Counted from the stretch's first letter, positions 5,657 to 12,655 are shown. The stretch is 12,827 nt of DNA from Clostridium sp. UBA2485 (GCF_002341865.1 NZ_DDOV01000031.1:1-12827); one strand, 5' to 3'. Notes: a model not told the origin generated them from the letters alone. A program made the numbers and translations.

Positions 5657-6025
5657 ATGATACAACAACAAACATTATTAAAGGTAGCAGATAACTCTGG
5701 TGCTAAGGAAATAATGTGTATTAGAGTACTAGGTGGTTCCAAAAGAAAATGGGGAAACATCGGAGATATAATCGTTGCTAGCGTTAAAAGTGCAACACCA
5801 GGTGGAGTTGTTAAAAAAGGTGACGTTATAAAAGCAGTTATTGTTAGATCAGTAAAAGGTTTAAGAAGAGCAGATGGTTCATACATTAAATTTGATGAAA
5901 ATGCAGCTGTTGTAATAAAAGAAGATAAAAATCCAAGAGGAACTCGTATCTTCGGACCTGTTGCTAGGGAGCTAAGAGATAAAGAATTTAATAAGATATT
6001 ATCATTAGCACCTGAAGTTCTATAA
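5657..6025 (+). CDS. rplN: 50S ribosomal protein L14 (uL14)
   Basis: Exactly 122 residues, the almost invariant bacterial length. Conserved segments are IQQQTLLKVADNSGAKEIMC, RVLGGSKRKWGNIGD, and DENAAVVIKEDKNPRGTRIFG. L14 lies at the subunit interface, contacts L19 and 16S helix 14 in the 70S ribosome, and is the binding site of the silencing factor RsfS. In E. coli this gene opens the separate spc operon; here only 24 nt separate it from rpsQ, with no promoter-like boxes, so it is probably co-transcribed with the S10 genes. Confidence 0.98.
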   Translation: MIQQQTLLKVADNSGAKEIMCIRVLGGSKRKWGNIGDIIVASVKSATPGGVVKKGDVIKAVIVRSVKGLRRADGSYIKFDENAAVVIKEDKNPRGTRIFGPVARELRDKEFNKILSLAPEVL

Positions 6026-6042
6026 GATAGGAGGTAGCTATA

Positions 6043-6357
6043 ATGAAAGTTCATGTTAGAAAGAAAGACACAGTAATGGTTATTTCTGGTAAAGATAAAG
6101 GAAAAATTGGTGAAGTTCTAGCTGTTTATCCTAAAAAAGGAAAAGTTGTAGTTAAGGACGTTAGTGTTGTTACTAAACACCAAAAACCTAATAAGCAAAA
6201 CATGCAAGGTGGAATAGTACACTTTGAAGGAGCTATAAACAGTTCAAAAGTTATGTTATACTGCAATAAGTGTAAATCTGTTACTAGAATAAGTAATAAA
6301 ATATTAGATGATGGCACTAAAGTAAGAGTGTGCAAGAAGTGCGGAGAAACATTTTAA
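6043..6357 (+). CDS. rplX: 50S ribosomal protein L24 (uL24), four-cysteine form
   Basis: A 104-residue L24 with an N-terminal KOW motif (about residues 3-33, KKDTVMVISGKDKGKIGEV) followed by the KVVVKDVSVVTKHQKP segment. The C-terminal part carries two cysteine pairs, C74/C77 (CNKC) and C97/C100 (CKKC), spaced like a small zinc ribbon; zinc binding is inferred, not shown. L24 is an assembly initiator that binds 23S domain I near the tunnel exit. The start at ATG 6043 follows TAGGAGGT. rplE follows after 22 nt. Confidence 0.98.
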   Translation: MKVHVRKKDTVMVISGKDKGKIGEVLAVYPKKGKVVVKDVSVVTKHQKPNKQNMQGGIVHFEGAINSSKVMLYCNKCKSVTRISNKILDDGTKVRVCKKCGETF

Positions 6358-6379
6358 TTCGCGAAAGGAGGTTTAACCA

Positions 6380-6922
6380 ATGGTTGCAAGACTACAAGAA
6401 AAATACAATAATGAAGTAGTTCAAGCTATGATGGAGAAGTTCGGATATAAAAACATAATGGAAGTACCTAAGCTTGAAAAAATAGTAGTAAATATGGGAG
6501 TTGGAGAAGCTAAAGATAATTCTAAGGTTCTTGAGGCTGCTGTTGCTGACATGCAACTAATAACAGGACAAAAGGCAATCTTAACAAGAGCTAAGAACTC
6601 TGTAGCAAACTTTAAAATAAGAGATAACATGCCAATAGGATGTAAAGTTACATTAAGAAAGCAAAAAATGTTTGAATTTGCAGATAAGCTAATCAACATT
6701 GCTATACCTAGAATTAGAGACTTCAGAGGAGTTCCTTCAAAATCCTTTGATGGAAGAGGTAACTACGCATTAGGAATAAAAGAGCAATTAATATTCCCTG
6801 AAGTAGAATATGATAAGATTGACAAAGTAAGAGGTATGGATGTAATATTCGTTACTACTGCAAAGACAGACGAGGAAGCAAGAGAACTATTAAGATTCCT
6901 TGGAATGCCATTTGCTCAATAA
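6380..6922 (+). CDS. rplE: 50S ribosomal protein L5 (uL5)
   Basis: A 180-residue L5 with the conserved VPKLEKIVVNMGVGEA (about residues 29-44), QKAILTRAKNSVANFKIRDN (about 64-83) and IPRIRDFRGVPSKSFDGRGNY (about 112-132) segments. L5 binds 5S rRNA with L18 and L25-type partners in the central protuberance and forms a bridge to S13. ATG 6380 follows AAAGGAGGT. The gene has ordinary length and composition and sits in the standard position between rplX and the S14 gene. Confidence 0.98.
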   Translation: MVARLQEKYNNEVVQAMMEKFGYKNIMEVPKLEKIVVNMGVGEAKDNSKVLEAAVADMQLITGQKAILTRAKNSVANFKIRDNMPIGCKVTLRKQKMFEFADKLINIAIPRIRDFRGVPSKSFDGRGNYALGIKEQLIFPEVEYDKIDKVRGMDVIFVTTAKTDEEARELLRFLGMPFAQ

Positions 6923-6937
6923 TAAGGAGGGAATAAC

Positions 6938-7123
6938 GTGGCACGTAAAGCTTTAATAGAAAAATGGAAAAAAGAGCCTAAATATTCAACTAGAGCTTAT
7001 ACAAGATGCAGACTATGTGGAAGACCACATTCTGTATTAAAGAAATTTGGTATTTGCCGTATTTGTTTCAGAGAACTTGCTTATAAAGGACAAATTCCTG
7101 GATGTAAGAAGGCAAGTTGGTAA
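6938..7123 (+). CDS. rpsZ: 30S ribosomal protein S14, zinc-binding type (uS14)
   Basis: A 61-residue S14 of the short, zinc-containing (C+) class. Four cysteines, C24/C27 and C40/C43, form a CxxC-x12-CxxC zinc ribbon. The start is GTG 6938 after AAGGAGG; the family N-terminus MARKALIEKW fixes it. S14 is in the small-subunit head near S3 and S10 and the decoding region. Many Firmicutes also carry a second, cysteine-free S14 elsewhere that is induced under zinc limitation; whether this genome has one cannot be seen here. Some annotators use rpsN for this gene. Confidence 0.97.
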   Translation: MARKALIEKWKKEPKYSTRAYTRCRLCGRPHSVLKKFGICRICFRELAYKGQIPGCKKASW

Positions 7124-7154
7124 TAAATTCATTATATGAAAGGAGGCACAATAA

Positions 7155-7553
7155 ATGGTTATGACTGACCCTATCGCAGATTTGCTAACTCGTATAAGAA
7201 ATGCAAATGTTGTTAGACACGAAATATTAGAAGTTCCTTCTTCAAACATAAAGAAGGCAATCGCAAACATAATGCTTCAAGAAGGATACCTTAAAAATAT
7301 AGAAGAATATCAAGATGGTTCTGTAGCAATGTTAAGACTTACTATGAAGTATGGTCAAAACAAAGAGAGAGTAATAACAGGACTTAAGAGAATATCTAAA
7401 CCAGGCTTAAGAGTATACACAAAGAATGAGGATGTTCCAAAAGTATTAAATGGCTTAGGAGTAGCAGTAATATCTACTTCAAAAGGAATCGTAACTGATA
7501 GAGAAGCTAGAAAATTAGGATTAGGTGGAGAAGTAATCTGCTATATCTGGTAG
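7155..7553 (+). CDS. rpsH: 30S ribosomal protein S8 (uS8)
   Basis: A 132-residue S8 starting MVMTDPIADLLTRIRNAN, the normal Gram-positive N-terminus. The C-terminal domain carries VISTSKGIVTDREARK and ends GGEVICYIW, residues that recognise helix 21 of 16S rRNA in known structures. S8 is a primary binder of the central 16S domain. In E. coli it also represses spc-operon translation through a site near rplE; no equivalent site is obvious to me in the gaps here. ATG 7155 has AAAGGAGG at good spacing; the second ATG at codon 3 is less well placed. Confidence 0.98.
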   Translation: MVMTDPIADLLTRIRNANVVRHEILEVPSSNIKKAIANIMLQEGYLKNIEEYQDGSVAMLRLTMKYGQNKERVITGLKRISKPGLRVYTKNEDVPKVLNGLGVAVISTSKGIVTDREARKLGLGGEVICYIW

Positions 7554-7576
7554 TTTGATGAACAGGAGGTGCAATT

Positions 7577-8116
7577 ATGTCAAGAGTAGGAAGACTTCCA
7601 ATAGCTATACCAAGCGGTGTAACAGTTACAGTATCACCAGAGAACGTTGTTACAGTTAAAGGACCTAAAGGTGAATTAACTAAAGCAATGGCAAAGGTTA
7701 TAAATATAGCTATAGAAGATAATTCAGTGGTTGTTACAAGACCAAGCGATGCAAAAGAACATAGAGCTCTTCATGGATTAACAAGAGCATTAATAAATAA
7801 CATGGTAATCGGAGTAACTAACGGTTATACTAAAATACTTCAATTAGTTGGTGTTGGATACAGAGCAACACTAAAAGGAAATAAATTAACATTAAACCTT
7901 GGATTCTCACATCCAGTTGAAGTAGAAGCAGTTCCAGGAATCACATTTGAAACTCCTGATGCTAATACAATACACGTTAAAGGCATAGATAAAGAACTAG
8001 TTGGAGATATTGCTGCCGATATTAGAGCGTGGAGAAAACCTGAGCCTTATAAAGGAAAAGGAATTAAATATTCTGATGAAGTTATAAGACGTAAAGAAGG
8101 TAAAACAGGTAAATAA
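7577..8116 (+). CDS. rplF: 50S ribosomal protein L6 (uL6)
   Basis: A 179-residue L6 made of two similar domains (about residues 1-80 and 85-165), as in the family. Signature segments are MSRVGRLPIAIPSGV at the start, VVTVKGPKGEL near residue 30, and the C-terminal RAWRKPEPYKGKGIKYSDE, which contacts the sarcin-ricin loop region of 23S rRNA in known ribosomes. L6 lies near the factor-binding site of the large subunit. ATG 7577 follows CAGGAGGTG. rplR follows after 25 nt. Confidence 0.98.
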   Translation: MSRVGRLPIAIPSGVTVTVSPENVVTVKGPKGELTKAMAKVINIAIEDNSVVVTRPSDAKEHRALHGLTRALINNMVIGVTNGYTKILQLVGVGYRATLKGNKLTLNLGFSHPVEVEAVPGITFETPDANTIHVKGIDKELVGDIAADIRAWRKPEPYKGKGIKYSDEVIRRKEGKTGK

Positions 8117-8125
8117 TAAATAGTG

Positions 8126-8133
8126 GGAAGGAG
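8126..8133 (+). promoter_or_regulatory. Ribosome-binding site that fixes the rplR start
   Basis: GGAAGGAG (8126-8133) overlaps a possible GTG codon at 8133, so ribosomes bound here cannot start at that GTG. The ATG at 8142 lies 8 bases further on, which is ideal, and it gives the normal L18 N-terminus. Confidence 0.8.
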
Positions 8134-8141
8134 TGAAGGTA

Positions 8142-8504
8142 ATGTTCAAAAAGGCTGATAGAAAACTATCAAGAGAAACTCGTCACTTAAGAGTACGTAA
8201 AAAGATATCTGGAACAGCTGATAGACCAAGATTAGCTGTTTATAGAAGTGAAAAGAACATATATGCTCAAATTATAGATGACGTAGCTGGAAGAACTTTA
8301 GTTGCTGCTTCAAGTTTAGATAAAAACCTTGAATTAAAGGCTGGAAGCAACAAAGAAGCTGCTAAAGCTGTTGGAGAGTTAATAGCTAAAAAAGCGTTAG
8401 AAAACGGAATAAAAGAAGTGGTATTTGACAGAGGCGGATACGTTTACCACGGAAGAGTACAAATGCTTGCAGAAGGCGCAAGAGAAGCAGGACTTCAATT
8501 CTAA
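8142..8504 (+). CDS. rplR: 50S ribosomal protein L18 (uL18)
   Basis: A 120-residue L18 starting MFKKADRKLSRETRH, then LRVRKKISGTADRPRLAVYR, the family signature. The frame stays open for three more codons to GTG 8133, but that codon is part of the Shine-Dalgarno site, so ATG 8142 is chosen. The C-terminal half includes FDRGGYVYHGRVQMLAEGAR, the 5S rRNA-binding surface. L18 recruits 5S rRNA with L5 to the central protuberance. Length equals that of B. subtilis L18 as I remember it (120). Confidence 0.96.
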   Translation: MFKKADRKLSRETRHLRVRKKISGTADRPRLAVYRSEKNIYAQIIDDVAGRTLVAASSLDKNLELKAGSNKEAAKAVGELIAKKALENGIKEVVFDRGGYVYHGRVQMLAEGAREAGLQF

Positions 8505-8521
8505 AAAAAGGAGGGAAATTC

Positions 8522-9019
8522 ATGAAAATAGATCCTAGCACACTAGATCTTAAAGAAAAAGTTGTTTTTATTAATAGAGTTGCTAAGGTTGTTAAAGGTG
8601 GAAGAAACTTCAGATTCAGCGCACTAGTAGTTGTTGGAGATGAAAACGGACACGTTGGCGTTGGAATGGGTAAATCTATTGAAATACCTGAAGCTATAAG
8701 AAAAGGTATTGAAGATGCTAAGAAGAACCTTGTAAAAGTTGAATTAGATGGAACTACAGTTCCTCATACTATAGATGGAAAATTTGGTACTGGAAGAGTG
8801 CATATAATGCCAGCAGCAGAAGGTACAGGAGTTATCGCTGGAGGTCCAGCAAGAGCGGTGCTTGAGCTTGCAGGATTAAAAGACGTTAGAGCTAAATCTT
8901 TAGGTTCTAACAATCCAAGAAACATGGTAAATGCTACAATCAATGGATTAGCAAACTTAAGAACAGCAGAACAAGTTGCTAAATTAAGAGGCAAAACTGT
9001 TGAAGAAATTTTAGGATAG
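8522..9019 (+). CDS. rpsE: 30S ribosomal protein S5 (uS5)
   Basis: A 165-residue S5. The N-terminal S5 RNA-binding domain (about residues 11-74) contains VVKGGRNFRFSALVVVGD; residues 22-32 form the loop where spectinomycin-resistance changes are known in other bacteria, and it looks wild-type. The C-terminal domain carries the conserved VHIMPAAEGTGVIAGGPAR and KSLGSNNPRNMVNAT segments. S5 lies by the mRNA entry channel with S3 and S4 and influences decoding accuracy. ATG 8522 follows AAAGGAGGG. The stop codon TAG (9017-9019) is part of the ribosome-binding site of rpmD. Confidence 0.98.
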   Translation: MKIDPSTLDLKEKVVFINRVAKVVKGGRNFRFSALVVVGDENGHVGVGMGKSIEIPEAIRKGIEDAKKNLVKVELDGTTVPHTIDGKFGTGRVHIMPAAEGTGVIAGGPARAVLELAGLKDVRAKSLGSNNPRNMVNATINGLANLRTAEQVAKLRGKTVEEILG

Positions 9020-9025
9020 GAGGGG
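9017..9025 (+). promoter_or_regulatory. Ribosome-binding site that selects the TTG start of rpmD
   Basis: TAGGAGGGG overlaps the rpsE stop codon. The nearby ATG at 9027 is only 3 bases beyond the GGAGG core and thus too close, whereas TTG 9033 is 9 bases away. The latter yields the standard L30 N-terminus. Confidence 0.8.
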
Positions 9026-9032
9026 AATGACC

Positions 9033-9212
9033 TTGGCTAAACTTAAAATAACATTAACAAAAAGCTTAATCGGTAGAAAAAAAGACCATATAGCTACAGT
9101 TAATGCATTAGGATTAAAGAAAATAGGTAAGACTGTAGAGCACGAGGAAACTCCTCAAATCAGAGGTATGGTAAACAAAGTTAATTACCTACTGAAAGTA
9201 GAAGAAGCATAA
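9033..9212 (+). CDS. rpmD: 50S ribosomal protein L30 (uL30)
   Basis: A 59-residue L30 read from TTG 9033: MAKLKITLTKSLIGRKKDH, followed by NALGLKKIGKTVEHE and IRGMVNKVNYLLKVEE. Both length and N-terminus match typical L30 (59 residues in B. subtilis). The upstream in-frame ATG at 9027 would add only two residues and sits too near the Shine-Dalgarno core. L30 is a small, peripheral large-subunit protein contacting 23S domains II and V. It is absent from some bacteria, so its presence is mildly informative. The rare TTG start may lower expression unless coupled to rpsE. Confidence 0.94.
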   Translation: MAKLKITLTKSLIGRKKDHIATVNALGLKKIGKTVEHEETPQIRGMVNKVNYLLKVEEA

Positions 9213-9230
9213 TACAAGGAGGTGTAGACT

Positions 9231-9671
9231 ATGAAACTTCATGAGTTAAGACCTGCAGAAGGATCAAAAAGAGCCGCTAAAAGAGTTGGTAGAGGTACTG
9301 GTTCAGGCTGGGGTAAAACTGCAGGAAGAGGCCAAAATGGACAGAACTCAAGATCAGGCGGTGGTGTAAGACCTGGATTTGAGGGAGGTCAAATGCCTTT
9401 ATACAGAAGATTACCTAAAAGAGGATTCACTAACATATTCGCTAAAGAATATGCTTGCATAAATGTTGATAGATTAAATATATTTGAAAATGGTACAGAA
9501 GTAACACCAGAATTACTAATCGAAAGAGGAGTAATTAAAAAAGTTTATGATGGTGTTAAAATATTAGGAAATGGTAACTTAGAGAGAAATTTAACTGTTA
9601 AAGTTAACAAAATCTCTAAAGCTGCTGCTGAAAAGATCGAAGCCGCTGGAGGCAAAGTTGAGGTGATATAG
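9231..9671 (+). CDS. rplO: 50S ribosomal protein L15 (uL15)
   Basis: A 146-residue L15. The long, basic and glycine-rich N-terminal arm (about residues 1-62) holds KRVGRGTGSGWGKTAGRG, then RSGGGVRPGFEGGQMPLYRR and LPKRGF, which thread into 23S rRNA in known ribosomes. The C-terminal globular domain starts near residue 70. ATG 9231 follows AAGGAGGTG. The stop codon TAG (9669-9671) directly abuts the ATG of secY with no gap, and the final codons supply the secY ribosome site (GAGGTGAT), indicating tight translational coupling between L15 and SecY. Confidence 0.98.
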   Translation: MKLHELRPAEGSKRAAKRVGRGTGSGWGKTAGRGQNGQNSRSGGGVRPGFEGGQMPLYRRLPKRGFTNIFAKEYACINVDRLNIFENGTEVTPELLIERGVIKKVYDGVKILGNGNLERNLTVKVNKISKAAAEKIEAAGGKVEVI

Positions 9672-10949
9672 ATGTTATCAACCCTACGAAATGCTTGGAA
9701 AGTTCCAGAGCTTAGAAAAAGGATGCTATTTACGTTATTTATAGTGGTGATATTTAGACTAGGGATATTTATTCCTGTTCCTGGGGTAGATGCTAGTAAG
9801 CTAGCTAACTTAACAAGCTCAGGAACATTGTTCACCTTCTATGATATGCTTTCCGGTGGTGCTCTAAGCAAGTTTAGTATATTTGCCATGGGTGTAGGAC
9901 CATACATAAATGCATCAATCGTATTGCAACTATTAACAATAGCAGTTCCATATTTAGAGCAACTTTCTAAAGAAGGCCAAGACGGAAGACAAAAAATTCA
10001 AAACTACACAAGAATTGCAGCAATAGTTTTTTCAGTAGTTCAAGGTATTGCTGTATATGCTATGATAAATAGTGCTGGAGCACTTCAAATGGATGGAAAA
10101 TTTGGGTTGTTTTTAGTAATTCTTACAACCACTGCTGGTTCGACATTATTAGTATGGTTAGGCGAACAGATACAAGTATATGGAATTGGAAATGGAGTTT
10201 CAGTAATAATTTTCGTAAATATTATTTCTACCATTCCAACCATGGCTTACCAAATTGGCGGACTTCAAAAGGCCGGTTCAGTAAGCATAGTAGAGGTTAT
10301 AATATTTATACTAGTAGCTTTGGCTTTATTATTATCAGTTATTGTAGTAAATTTAGCAGAAAGAAGAGTGCCTGTACAATATGCAGGAAAAGCAGTAGGA
10401 AATAAGGTGTTCAAAGGACAATCAACGCACATTCCTTTTAGCTTAAATTCATCTGGAGTTATGGCGATAATTTTTTCTATGTCAGTGATGCAATTACCTG
10501 AAACAATAGCTAGAATTTGGCCAAAATCTTCTTTTGCAACGTTTGTATTGGAAAGTCCTTGGAGTATATTCCAAAGAGGGTCTTTAAAATATGTAGTAGT
10601 GTATTTCGTATTAATATTATTTTTCTCATGGTTCTATACCATAGTTACATTAAAACCGGATGAGATGGCTGAAAATATGCATAAATCATCAGGGTTTATA
10701 CCAGGTATAAGACCAGGAGAGAAAACAGCAATTTTCTTAGAAAAAGTTTTAACTAAAGTATCCATAATAGGAGGAACTTTTGCAGGAATAATAGCTGTAT
10801 TCCCAATTATAATGGAATCTTATACTAAATTTAAAGGGATAGCCTTTGGAGGAACTAGCATATTAATTATTGTTGGAGTTGCTCTTGAAACAATGAAGCA
10901 GCTTGAATCACAATTAGTAATGAGACATTACCAAGGTTTCCTTAAATAA
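9672..10949 (+). CDS. secY: Protein translocase channel subunit SecY
   Basis: A 425-residue integral membrane protein, the channel of the SecYEG translocon for protein export and membrane insertion. About ten hydrophobic segments fit the family: near residues 18-37, 70-92, 114-133, 143-163, 174-194, 206-227, 260-275, 306-327, 363-382 and 393-407. Diagnostic cytosolic loops are AERRVPVQYAGK (R231/R232) in loop C4 and GFIPGIRPGEKT (P344-G349) in loop C5, which bind SecA or the ribosome in known systems; the C-terminal LETMKQLESQLVMRHYQGF is also typical. The start ATG abuts the rplO stop codon. The gene is unbroken; adk follows 20 nt downstream. Confidence 0.98.
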   Translation: MLSTLRNAWKVPELRKRMLFTLFIVVIFRLGIFIPVPGVDASKLANLTSSGTLFTFYDMLSGGALSKFSIFAMGVGPYINASIVLQLLTIAVPYLEQLSKEGQDGRQKIQNYTRIAAIVFSVVQGIAVYAMINSAGALQMDGKFGLFLVILTTTAGSTLLVWLGEQIQVYGIGNGVSVIIFVNIISTIPTMAYQIGGLQKAGSVSIVEVIIFILVALALLLSVIVVNLAERRVPVQYAGKAVGNKVFKGQSTHIPFSLNSSGVMAIIFSMSVMQLPETIARIWPKSSFATFVLESPWSIFQRGSLKYVVVYFVLILFFSWFYTIVTLKPDEMAENMHKSSGFIPGIRPGEKTAIFLEKVLTKVSIIGGTFAGIIAVFPIIMESYTKFKGIAFGGTSILIIVGVALETMKQLESQLVMRHYQGFLK

Positions 10950-10956
10950 ATATTTT

Positions 10957-10960
10957 GGAG
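10957..10960 (+). promoter_or_regulatory. Weak ribosome-binding site deciding the adk start
   Basis: TTTTGGAG (core GGAG, 10957-10960) is the only Shine-Dalgarno-like site before adk. GTG 10970 is 9 bases beyond it, ATG 10964 only 3. The GTG is therefore preferred. The site is weaker than those of the ribosomal-protein genes. Confidence 0.6.
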
Positions 10961-10969
10961 TTGATGCTA

Positions 10970-11632
10970 GTGAAAATCATTTTATTAGGTCCTCCGGGAG
11001 CCGGAAAAGGAACACAAGCTAAATCGATTAGTAATAAATACTCCATACCGCATATATCAACAGGAGACATTTTTAGAAAAAACATTTCTGAAAAAACTCC
11101 TCTAGGAATCGAAGCTAAGAGTTATATAGATAAAGGCCATTTAGTGCCTGACAAACTAACCATAGATATCGTACAGGATAGATTAGAGCAAGAAGACTGT
11201 AAAAGTGGTTTTTTACTTGATGGCTATCCAAGAACTGTAAATCAAGCAGAAGCCCTAAAAAACTTTTTACAGGAAAAAGGAAAGAAACTTGATACAGCTC
11301 TATTAATAAAGGTTCCAAAAGAGTATATAATTGATAGAATGACGGGCAGAAGAGTTTGTTTAAGCTGTGGAGCAAGCTATCATGTTAAGTTTAATCCTAC
11401 TAAAGTAGAAGGCAAATGTGACATTTGTGGTAGCGTTGTAATACAAAGAGATGATGACTGTGAAGAAACAGTAAATGAACGTCTTGAAATATATGATGCT
11501 CAAACACAACCACTTATAGATTACTATAAGGAGCAAGACCTTCTATCCGAAGTTGATGGAACCCAAGCTATTAATGATGTTTTTAAGAATATTTGTGGTA
11601 TCTTAGGAGCGATAAATAGTGATAATAATTAA
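10970..11632 (+). CDS. adk: Adenylate kinase, zinc-LID type
   Basis: A 220-residue long-form adenylate kinase, interconverting ATP + AMP and two ADP in the cytosol. The Walker A loop GPPGAGKGT is at residues 7-15, the AMP-binding STGDIFR follows near 31-37, and LLDGYPRT near 82-89. The LID domain has four cysteines, C130/C133 (CLSC) and C150/C153 (CDIC), spaced for structural zinc as in many Gram-positive enzymes. I start at GTG 10970, giving the usual MKIILLGPPGAGKG; ATG 10964 (two codons longer) is the alternative. Its 3' end overlaps map by 14 nt. The ribosome site is weak, suggesting lower yield than the ribosomal proteins upstream. Confidence 0.95.
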   Translation: MKIILLGPPGAGKGTQAKSISNKYSIPHISTGDIFRKNISEKTPLGIEAKSYIDKGHLVPDKLTIDIVQDRLEQEDCKSGFLLDGYPRTVNQAEALKNFLQEKGKKLDTALLIKVPKEYIIDRMTGRRVCLSCGASYHVKFNPTKVEGKCDICGSVVIQRDDDCEETVNERLEIYDAQTQPLIDYYKEQDLLSEVDGTQAINDVFKNICGILGAINSDNN

Positions 11633-12365
11633 AAGTGATATGGAAATTGAATATATGAGAAATGCAGGTAAAGTAGTTGCTGATACACTTGCAACCATAG
11701 AGGCGGTAATAAAGCCTGGAATAACAACTGCAGAAATCAATAAATTAGCGGAAGAGTTCATATTAGAACAGGGTGCAAAACCATCTTTTAAAGGATACGG
11801 TGGATTTCCGGCTTCCATATGTGCATCAGTGAATGATGAAGTTATTCATGGAATCCCTGATAACAGGGTTTTACAAGAAGGAGATATCATAAGTGTAGAT
11901 TGTGGAGCAGTTCTAAATGGGTTTCATGGTGATGCAGCTAGAACTTTTCCAGTAGGTAAAATATCTAAAGAAGCTGAGGAGCTTATTAGAGTTACTAAAG
12001 AATGTTTTTTCAAGGGTGTTGAAAAGGCAAAGGTGAATAATAGGCTTACAGATATATCAGCAGCAATTCAAATTTATGCTGAAAGCTTTGGGTATTCTGT
12101 GGTTAGGGATTTTGTAGGACACGGTATTGGTAAGTCCATGCATGAAGATCCTCAGGTTCCTAATTACGGCACTGCTGGTAGAGGGCCAAAGCTATCTCAT
12201 GGAATGGTTCTTGCAATTGAACCTATGATAAACATTGGTAAGTTTAATGTTAAGGTAAAACCTAATGGATGGACGGTTGTTACAAGTGACGGAAGCTTAT
12301 CCGCACACTACGAAAACACTGTGGCTATATTAAACAGTGGTCCTGAAATATTAACTTTAAGCTAA
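11619..12365 (+). CDS. map: Type I methionine aminopeptidase
   Basis: A 248-residue type I enzyme that removes the initiator methionine from new proteins with small second residues. The five metal ligands are all present: D94 (SVDCG), D105 (HGDAART), H168 (VGHGIG), E201 (AIEPMI) and E232 (HYENT), matching D97, D108, H171, E204 and E235 of E. coli by order and spacing. No N-terminal zinc-finger extension is present. The start is GTG 11619, 9 bases after AGGAG (11605-11609) and inside the end of adk (14-nt overlap), giving MIIIKSDMEIEYMRNAGK as usual for clostridia. Its place beside ribosomal-protein genes fits a role at the nascent chain. Confidence 0.97.
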   Translation: MIIIKSDMEIEYMRNAGKVVADTLATIEAVIKPGITTAEINKLAEEFILEQGAKPSFKGYGGFPASICASVNDEVIHGIPDNRVLQEGDIISVDCGAVLNGFHGDAARTFPVGKISKEAEELIRVTKECFFKGVEKAKVNNRLTDISAAIQIYAESFGYSVVRDFVGHGIGKSMHEDPQVPNYGTAGRGPKLSHGMVLAIEPMINIGKFNVKVKPNGWTVVTSDGSLSAHYENTVAILNSGPEILTLS

Positions 12366-12366
12366 T

Positions 12367-12373
12367 GAGGTGA
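12367..12373 (+). promoter_or_regulatory. Ribosome-binding site selecting the TTG start of the KOW gene
   Basis: GAGGTGA lies just after the map stop codon and includes the potential GTG start at 12370. A start there would lie inside the site itself, so TTG 12379, 5 bases downstream, is the more plausible start. Confidence 0.65.
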
Positions 12374-12378
12374 ATGGA

Positions 12379-12648
12379 TTGGATGATAATAACCTTTTAG
12401 GTAAGGTGGTACATTCTAAATCAGGAAGAGATCGTAATAGATACTTTATAATAGTAGGTATACTAAATGCTGATTATGTCTATATTTCAGATGGAGACTT
12501 AAGAAAGATTGAGAAACCTAAGAAAAAGAAAATTAAACATTTAATTTTCACAGATATAACAGCAGATGAGATCAGTGAACTAATCTTACAAGGTAAGAAG
12601 ATTAGTAATTCTAAGATAAGAAAGTTTTTGCAGGTTGAGGAGGTTTGA
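12379..12648 (+). CDS. KOW-domain RNA-binding protein, L14e-like
   Basis: An 89-residue basic protein. The N-terminal half (about residues 5-55) resembles the KOW/SH3-like fold of archaeal and eukaryotic ribosomal protein L14e: LLGKVVHSKSGRDRNRYFIIVG, then DYVYISDGDLRKIEKP, then a lysine cluster KPKKKKIKHL. The C-terminal 35 residues are charged and probably helical. Genes of this type sit between map and infA in many Firmicutes and are annotated as KOW-domain or L14e-family proteins; their function is, to my knowledge, not established. Binding to rRNA or the ribosome is inferred from the fold and the neighbours. I choose TTG 12379; GTG 12370 would add three residues but overlaps the ribosome site. 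Confidence 0.85.
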   Translation: MDDNNLLGKVVHSKSGRDRNRYFIIVGILNADYVYISDGDLRKIEKPKKKKIKHLIFTDITADEISELILQGKKISNSKIRKFLQVEEV

Positions 12649-12655
12649 TTACCTT

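Noticed and set aside
5653..6054. Long minus-strand open frame (133 codons) opposite rplN, and other antisense or off-frame open frames across the window
   Set aside because: They mirror strongly conserved ribosomal-protein genes, have no ribosome sites of their own and show no recognisable domain.
9027..9032. ATG 9027 as start of L30
   Set aside because: Only 3 bases from the Shine-Dalgarno core; TTG 9033 gives the family N-terminus.
10917..10931. Perfect 6-bp hairpin GTAATG/CATTAC near the end of secY
   Set aside because: It lies in codons for the conserved VMRHYQ segment, so coding constraint or chance explains it. No T-run follows.
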